DNA from: Pelobates cultripes
Taxonomy: Eukaryota; Chordata; Amphibia; Anura; Pelobatidae
Length of the DNA stretch: 64,000 nt
Assembly (NCBI GenBank): GCA_933207985.1
Contig: OW240915.1
Span: 266,433,360-266,497,359 of the forward strand
Direction: 5' to 3'
Part shown: one piece after another, positions 57,582 through 64,000 of the stretch
How positions within the stretch are numbered: position 1 is the stretch's first letter
Layout of the letters: each line of letters opens with the position of its first letter
Notes under the pieces: model-generated
Seen by the model: only the letters and a program-made list of their open reading frames with translations
Told to the model about the DNA's origin: nothing
Database searches by the model: none
Made by a program: the position numbers and the translations under genes

Positions 57582-59761
57582 ATAGCCCACTCACATACTG
57601 CAGAGCCTTAAATAGCAAATTAGCTCTGACTTAATCGCTAATTTGTGGTTCCCAGGGTGGTTGTGACTCTTTCTCCACTTTTGTCTTTCACTTTCGGTTT
57701 TTCAGCTCACTTAAGTAATAAGGGAATTTCTGAAGATGTATGTGGATAAATTTGACTTTAGTCAAATATATCAAAATAACAGATGAACACCAAAAAGAGT
57801 TTCTTTTATTGTGAAAAATGTGTGAATGGAGCAGAGCTCTAGTCCTGGCAGGGACTTTCCTCTGCTGGATCACCAAGAGTAGAATCATGAACAAGAAAAT
57901 ACCAAGTAAATAGCCCACCTCCTCCCCAGCAACAGGATGACACACAGTTCTGGGAGTACAACTGATTTTATTTCTGCCACACACGGCTTTCATGCATTGC
58001 CCCTAACAGGTTTCCAAGTCAAGAATACAAGGTTTTCTTTCCCAAGAGCATCTGTGTTTGAGAGATAATTTAGCTCCAATTAGTATAACTCAATTATCTC
58101 TCAAATACAGAAACTTACAGATATTTTTAAGATACCCCAAAAACATGAAAACAGTACAGGAACCCCACAAAAATCATATTCCCGAATAGCCCCAATCTGA
58201 GTGCACAACATTTCAAAAAGCGCTCAGATCGGCTCGGTAGAACAAAAGTTATCATCGAACATAGTTTTGACCGACTGGCCACGAGGTGATAGGCCAAAAC
58301 AAAAGTTATCATCGAACACAGTTTTGACCGACTGGTCGGCTTTCGGGGGTTCCTTTGTGAACCCTGACGAATACTCACCCTGGCTGCTATTGAGCAAATG
58401 CTTCCCCCGTTGGTAGATCCTATTTCTCGAACGCCGTTCATCTAAGTGGTCGGGAAGTGGGACAGACAGCGGTACCATCTTTGCCCAGGTTCGCTGAAAC
58501 ACGAGGCTGAAAACAGTTCCAGGCGTTCGACGACCAAGTTCCGCTGCCAGCATTCGGGAGACAAAATGGAGACAAAATGGCTGCCATGTACTGGCAGTTA
58601 TACGAATGGCGACGACCCAGGGAAAGCACTCAAATGAAGGTTTAAGGTTGTTAATTTGTGGTTAACAGCCAGGGGAGGTTGGTGTTCACTAGGGGCATAA
58701 CAAGGGATGACAAACAAGCCTTTCGAAAGATGAACAAAGGGGTACGGACAACTAAACATAAGGGAAGGGAGTCTGCTACCGTAAGGTCACATGCAAGTAT
58801 GTGGAAACACCGAGCAAAACCAAAGGGGGATGATATTCACAGACAACAGGAAAGGTGTTGAGCCACATAGGCGCCAATTTCAATTTCCGAACGGGGATGC
58901 TTATGTCAAAGTAATATTCCCCCAACACGCTAACTATAGGACTAAAAGACAACTAGCTAGACGTATTACCGATCCTTAAAGTGGCCGGACTTAACGTGAA
59001 GAGAAAATAGGAAAAAAAACTGAATGGTCAGACGAGCCAAGGTAGGAGAAGTACGGATAAACGATAAACAAAGCCAGGGGTCAGGGAAACCAGAAATATG
59101 GAAAATCAGAGACAAGCCGTAGTCAGATACCAGGAAAAGACAAGTTAACAGAATGTACTCTCGGGCTACAATAAACCACAACAGGGCAAGGAAGTGATGT
59201 AAGAGGGAGGTATAAATAGGGTTAGGAGAGAGCTGATAGGCTAGGGAACAAAATAGGGCAGTATATAAATAGAGTACCAGTTCATATGTAAAACATGGTA
59301 CTGTCACTTTAAGGAACTGGAGGCATGCCGTACAACCCTAGCACGTGTATGCGCGCGCACCCGAGCGTGTTCCCGGTCGCGCGCGTGCACCCGGACGTGT
59401 GCGCGTTGTCGGCCAGACGTCAGCAGAGCCTGGAGGAGCAGTGGGGACAGCGGGACCGGAGCAGCTGTCGAAGACTTTCAAGTCGAAGCAAGTTGTGCTT
59501 GTATAGGCCTATCTGGTTAATATCCCATGTATTTGTGGTTTATGGATATATTATTTTGTTATTTTAATATATTTTTTTAAAGTCAAATTCTTCCACGTAC
59601 AGCTTTGGAGATTCTGCTATCACTTAATTCATTGGGTGAGCTAGAAAGCCAAGGTGAAAGCGGAGAAGGAGTCACAACCACCCTGGTAACCACAAATTAG
59701 TGATTCAAATTAGAGCCTACTACATAAGGCTCTGCAGTATGTGAGTGGGATATTTATTCCC
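57582..59761. mobile_element. 2.2-kb element with about 130-bp inverted ends
   Basis: 57582-57715 and 59625-59755 are inverted copies (CCCACTCACATACTGCAGAG; CTAATTTGTGGTTCCCAGGG versus GTTACCAGGG). TTAA lies at or next to both edges (57578-57581, 59762-59765). Inside, 58190-58340 has a tandem pair of about 75 bp (AAAGTTATCATCGAACA and TTTTGACCGACTGG, twice), and 58960-59320 is LTR-like. There is no transposase, so the superfamily is not settled. Confidence 0.6.
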
Positions 59762-59765
59762 TTAA

Positions 59766-60067
59766 TAAATAGTGCCAGGAAAACAAACTTGTTATAGGTT
59801 CCCAAATGGCTCAAGGTTCCCCCCCTCCATGGTGCAGAAGGGTGCAGAAGGGGTTAAAAAATGTTTGTCACTGACCTGGGTCCTGCATGAATGTCTAGTG
59901 GCTGTCTGGTAGATAGCCAGAAGAGGTAGAGTTAACCCATAAAGGTAATTATTGCAATTTAAAAAAAAAAAACAGCAATAATTACCTTTGCAAGGTTAAG
60001 GGTGCTATGAAACTGCACAAAGACTACTTCAATGAGCTGAAGTGGTCTGGGAGCCTATAGTGTCCCT
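59766..60067. mobile_element. TTAA-flanked MITE
   Basis: TTAA 59762-59765 and 60068-60071. Left TAAATAGTGCCAGGAAAAC, right (inverted) AGGGACACTATAGGCTCCC. An internal hairpin GGTAATTATTGC...GCAATAATTACC spans 59945-59988. It shares its left TTAA with the element at 57582-59761. Confidence 0.7.
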
Positions 60068-60654
60068 TTAAGCTTACTTATGGAAAGGCAAGATACTACT
60101 CTATGAGAGGTTTATGTTTCTATTTAGAGATAAATTGTATTCCAGTTGGGTAATAAATGGTGAATATTTTCCAAAGTTTCCAAAGTGGGAGGAACGCTAG
60201 TATAAGCATAACCTAATCGCTATTATATTATGTGTGGTTTAAGTTGTGCTTCTGTTTTCTGCATGTTTTCACTTATTACTTATAGTTTGTGTCCATTAAC
60301 CCCTTAAGACCGGAGGGCGTACAATTACGCCCTATTTTAGCCGGGCGTAATTGTAAGCCCTCCGGTCTTTCATTACTTACACGGTCGCCGGCGATCCCAT
60401 GCCGGCGATCCCACGCCGGCGATCGCGGTGGGGGGGACTCCCATGGAGCCCCCCCGTGGCAGATCCTCCTCCTCCGTTGCCCCCCGGCCATGTGAGAGTG
60501 AGGTCCTTGCGAGGACCCCACAATCACATGGCCGGGTAGGCTGCCTCCTGCATTGCCAGCAGGAGGGCTGCCTGTAATGACAGGTGGTCCCCCTGCTGGC
60601 TGAAAATAAAAATAAAATAAATTAAAAAGTGTAAAAAAAATATGTATACTTAGA

Positions 60655-60656
60655 TC

Positions 60657-60691
<35 letters not shown>

Positions 60692-61140
60692 GACCTAAAT
60701 ATTTATACACACATATACATACACACACGTACACTGTCTAGGTGTATTTTACTATTAATATATATATAATTATATATATATATTAATATCAAATTACACG
60801 TAGACTGATACTGATTAAATATATATATAATTATTGTTTTATATATATATTTATATATAATATAAAAAATTTTTATATGTAAATACATTAAAAAATAAAA
60901 TTAAAAAAATAATAAAAAAATATATAGATGTGTGTTATTTCATTCTAACTGTATTGTGGTATTAATATATATATATATATATTTATATCAAAATACACGT
61001 AGAACGAAATAATATATATACTACATACATAAATATATACGTATTTATCACTATATATACCTATATATAAATAAAAATATTTTTATAAAATTATATATAT
61101 ACACATATAGATTCACATCCGTATATATATATACATATAT
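60655..61140. repeat. AT microsatellite and AT-rich tract
   Basis: Several (AT)n runs with interspersed ATTAATAT and GTATATAC words. The minus-strand frames here are tyrosine/isoleucine-rich artefacts. Confidence 0.85.
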
Positions 61141-62095
61141 TAATTCTACATATATATTTATGTAATATTTTTACATAATTAGGTATCTTAATTAATTACA
61201 ATTAGCGGGACCTGCCTGACAACCCATGCCGAAAGTAAAGGGAATTTAATTTGCTAGCACTATATTTAACCCTATAACTTTCCAAGACACCATAAAACCT
61301 GTACATGGTGGGTACTGTTCTACTCGAGAGACTTCGCTGAACACAAATATTAGTGTTTCAAAACAGTAAAGTGTATTACAACGATGATATTGTCAATAAA
61401 AGTGAAGTTTTTTGCCTTTTCATGCACAAACTGCACTTACACGGACGATATTATTGCTGTGATACTTTTTACTGTTTTGAAACACAAATATTTGTGTTCA
61501 GCGAAGTCTCCCGAGTTCAACAGTACCCCTCATGTACAGGTTTTATGGTGTTTTCAAAAGTTACAGCGTTAAATATAAGGCTTGCGTTTCATTTTTTTCA
61601 CATTAAAATTCGCCAGATTGGTTACGGTGCCTTTGAGACCCTATGGTAGCCCAAGAATGAAAATTACCCCTATGATGGCATACCATTTGCAATAGTAGAC
61701 AACCCAAGGTATTGCAAATGGGGTATGTCCAGTCTATTTTAGTAGCCACTTAGTCACAAACACTGGCCAAAATTGGCGTTTTTTGAATTTTTCACACACA
61801 AACAAATACTAACGCTAACTTTGGCCAGTGTTTGTGACCAAATGGCTACTAAAAAAGACTGGACATACCTTGGGTTGTCTACTATTGCAAATGGTATGGG
61901 CTACTATAAAGTCCCAAAGGCAATGTAACCAATCTGGCGAATTTCAATTTCAAATGTATCGTGCTATATTTGACCATGTAACTTCCCAAAACTCGATAAA
62001 ACCTGTACATAGGGGGTACCGTTTTACACGTGAGACTTTGCTGAATACAAATATGTGTATTTTATTGCAGTAAAAGCAAACAGTATTATGACATT

Positions 62096-62783
62096 AAATA
62101 AAAACAATAAAAAAGGCTGCGCACACAAATAAGGATAAAGTCCAAATTAAAAAGAGAGAAAAAGTCCAACTATTTAATCCTTACAAATGGTCTTTGCTGG
62201 TGACGTCTTCTACTATTGTAGTGGTTCCACTTATATGAAAGATAAAAAGGAGAGAAGGACAACCAATAGTGCAGTACGTAAAGTTCAAATGTGGATGTGA
62301 AGAAATAATATTATAAAACTCACATTTACCAGAGCTAATGGCCTAGCTCTGGAATAAATCGCATACCGCTTCTAGGATTTTGATGGGTTCCTCTCTGTAA
62401 TTGGTGTCCAGTTCTCGAAATAAAAGAAACAACCAATAGTGCTCACTGTATAGCAACATTGATAAAATAATAAAAGAATGTACTTACAAAACAAGAGCAG
62501 ACCAACTGCTCCGTGATGACAGCTTGGGTGGATTGATCCCCACCTAAGGATTTCTTTAAGTGCAGGAAACTTCCAGGGATTTTCAAGGTTTTTGTAAAAC
62601 CAATAAAAATAAGATAATTATAAAATACTTTAAAAAGCCAGGATAAAAAAAAAAGAGAAAAATTATGTGTCTCTAAAAAAAAGGATTATTGGCACAAACA
62701 AATGACCAAAAATACTTTAATTTATTTACAAACACAATAATTAAATTTCCATAACGCGTTTCGTCAAAGACCTTTTCTTTGTT
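62096..62783 (-). mobile_element. PLE-derived insertion with 14-bp duplication
   Basis: AGTATTATGACATT occurs at 62082-62095 and again at 62784-62797, so removing 62096-62783 restores the piggyBac sequence. A hammerhead-like remnant (minus strand, 62751-62785: CTAACAAAG, a weak stem, GACGAAACGCGTTATGG) lies at the right edge. CAACCAATAGTGC occurs twice inside. No ORF. Confidence 0.75.
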
Positions 62784-63068
62784 AGTATTATGACATTGAC
62801 CGTTAAAATGTCATGTAGAACTAAAAAAATTAAAAGAATCTTATTTTCTCCCATTTTTTTCATATTAAATTATGTTTCATAGCTAAATAGTTGATATTAA
62901 ATGAAAGCCCTGTTTCCCCTGAATAAAATGATATATAATAAGGGTGGGTGTATTTAATATGAAAGAGGTGAATTACAGTTGGACAGACATATAGCGCAAA
63001 TGCCAGGTTTTGTTTACATTTTGTTTTGTTCACAACGTGTACATTTGGCTCCGTCCTTAAGGGGTTAA

Positions 63069-64000
63069 GTGACCTGGACACTGGTGATAGCAGCACATAC
63101 ACTATTGGTAGCAGCAAAGGCACCCACATACACTGTTTGTGTATATATTTAGTTACTGTAGATAAAACATATCCGTCATTAAATTAGAGACTTGCATTAC
63201 AGATTTGCACAGCTTGGAGTATTTTTATGTTTGTTTACAGAATGTGACAAATTGACTTTTTTCTTATGATGGATTTCAAGGATTATTAACAAGGAGAAGC
63301 TGTTGGAATCAAACTGAAAGAATTTTAATTTAAAATTATAAAAAGATATGTGAAAATATTACCAAATTTAATTAAATGTCCAGCACTTTGCATTTGTTAA
63401 TAATTAAATGTAATGAACGTATGGAACTGTGATATATAAAAATCCATCTCTACATGCATTTTCATCATATATTATCTTAGCGTTTAAACAAATTAGTTAA
63501 TTAATAAATGTTACTATTATCCAAGTTAACTATACTTATTTTATTGACCTCTGCCAAATTAGCCAACAGAAATTACACTCCAGAGTATTTCACACTTACA
63601 CTTGGTCCAATAATCAACTAATCTACTTCTGCCTTTCTGGTACAAAAAATATTTTCAAACTGTCTTATCCCTTTCACATCTTATCGAAAACATCTTTACA
63701 GTGATAATTAAGTACACATTGCAATTGAACAGACTCCATTGTATTTACTTCTGCAATTGTCAGTTTCTAAGCAAGTCATTATGATAATAATGAACGGTTC
63801 CTTTCATCATGGTGGCATTATGATAATTATTTTATTTTATATTTATATATTTTTTATATTTTTATGTTAAACAGCGTATGACTGTATCTGTGTTCTTTGG
63901 TTACCAGTTAAAAAGTAGAAAATAAAAAGTATAAGTCAGGAAAACTCAATAAACAAGAAAAAAAATGTCAGTCACTCACCAAATTTCTGCTTTAGACCAG
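63069..64000. other. AT-rich spacer to the window end, no gene seen
   Basis: AT-rich unique-looking sequence with only short chance frames. Confidence 0.4.

Larger units (their letters stand above)
60300..63064. mobile_element. Non-autonomous piggyBac element, 2.77 kb
   Basis: TTAA at 60296-60299 and 63065-63068. Ends CCCCTTAAGACCGGAGG and (inverted) CCCCTTAAGGACGGAGC, the same terminus as the 4.39-kb piggyBac. Inside are a GC-rich left part, an AT-rich tract, then three alternating copies of a unit of about 300 bp (61262-61400, inverted 61435-61790, 61800-62075), and a later insertion (62096-62783). No transposase codons. Confidence 0.88.

Noticed and set aside
58960..59320. LTR retrotransposon with paired LTRs
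   Set aside because: Only LTR-like words are present; no matching second copy, primer site or gag/pol reading frame is visible, so only a repeat-like note is kept.

Overview
This is non-coding, repeat-dense vertebrate DNA, most likely from an anuran amphibian; the species cannot be told from the sequence. The support is the mix of element types: Tc1/mariner, a Uribo-like piggyBac, Penelope-like elements (PLEs) carrying hammerhead-like motifs, L1/Tx1 and CR1-type LINE remains, many TTAA-flanked MITEs, and codon-poor AT-rich spacers. There are no operons or bacterial features. The one host coding segment I can support is a 61-bp exon on the + strand (31414-31474) with clean splice sites. It encodes the last membrane segment and acidic tail of an NKAIN-family protein (Na+/K+-ATPase beta-subunit interacting), most likely NKAIN3. 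NKAIN genes are known for very large introns, so most of the window is probably intronic sequence filled by transposons.

Layout. 0-12 kb: two copies of one Tc1/mariner family with DD37E catalytic spacing lie in opposite orientation. The copy at 441-1984 is frameshifted; the one at 10320-11881 has an intact 338-codon transposase. Between them are a 2.2-kb hAT-like non-autonomous element (2316-4525, 8-bp target duplication) full of minisatellite and palindromic repeats, and a 5'-truncated Penelope-like element (7046-9450, 17-bp target duplication). The PLE keeps the GIY-YIG endonuclease end of its ORF and two inverted copies of a hammerhead-ribozyme-like motif. 12-20 kb: a decayed PLE relic, GT/CA minisatellites and a second hAT-like element (16811-18495).

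20-26 kb: a 4.39-kb piggyBac element with TTAA target duplication and a transposase reading frame broken by one frameshift. It sits inside an L1/Tx1-type LINE ORF, whose frame continues across the TTAA. 27-31 kb: nested GT/CA arrays with a third hAT-like element (28706-31100), followed by the NKAIN exon. 31-45 kb: mostly AT-rich spacer with a Tc1 relic interrupted by a CR1-like LINE end, two small hAT MITEs, a TTAA MITE, and two arrays of a CCCATAGTGT-type minisatellite.

45-64 kb: nested inverted repeats with another hammerhead-like motif, TTAA MITEs, a fourth hAT-like element with a GTGTCCCCATGTCTC minisatellite (54379-56436), a 2.2-kb inverted-repeat element, and a non-autonomous piggyBac (60300-63064) that itself holds a PLE-derived insertion with a 14-bp target duplication.

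The pieces act as a layered transposon community, not a pathway. Autonomous elements (Tc1 intact, piggyBac frameshifted) coexist with non-autonomous relatives that share their ends. Four independent hAT-like insertions each carry a different internal tandem array. At least six sites carry a CTGANRAA - stem - GAAAC motif attributable to Penelope-type retroelements. Coordinates of elements with target duplications are exact to the base; those of decayed relics are approximate.
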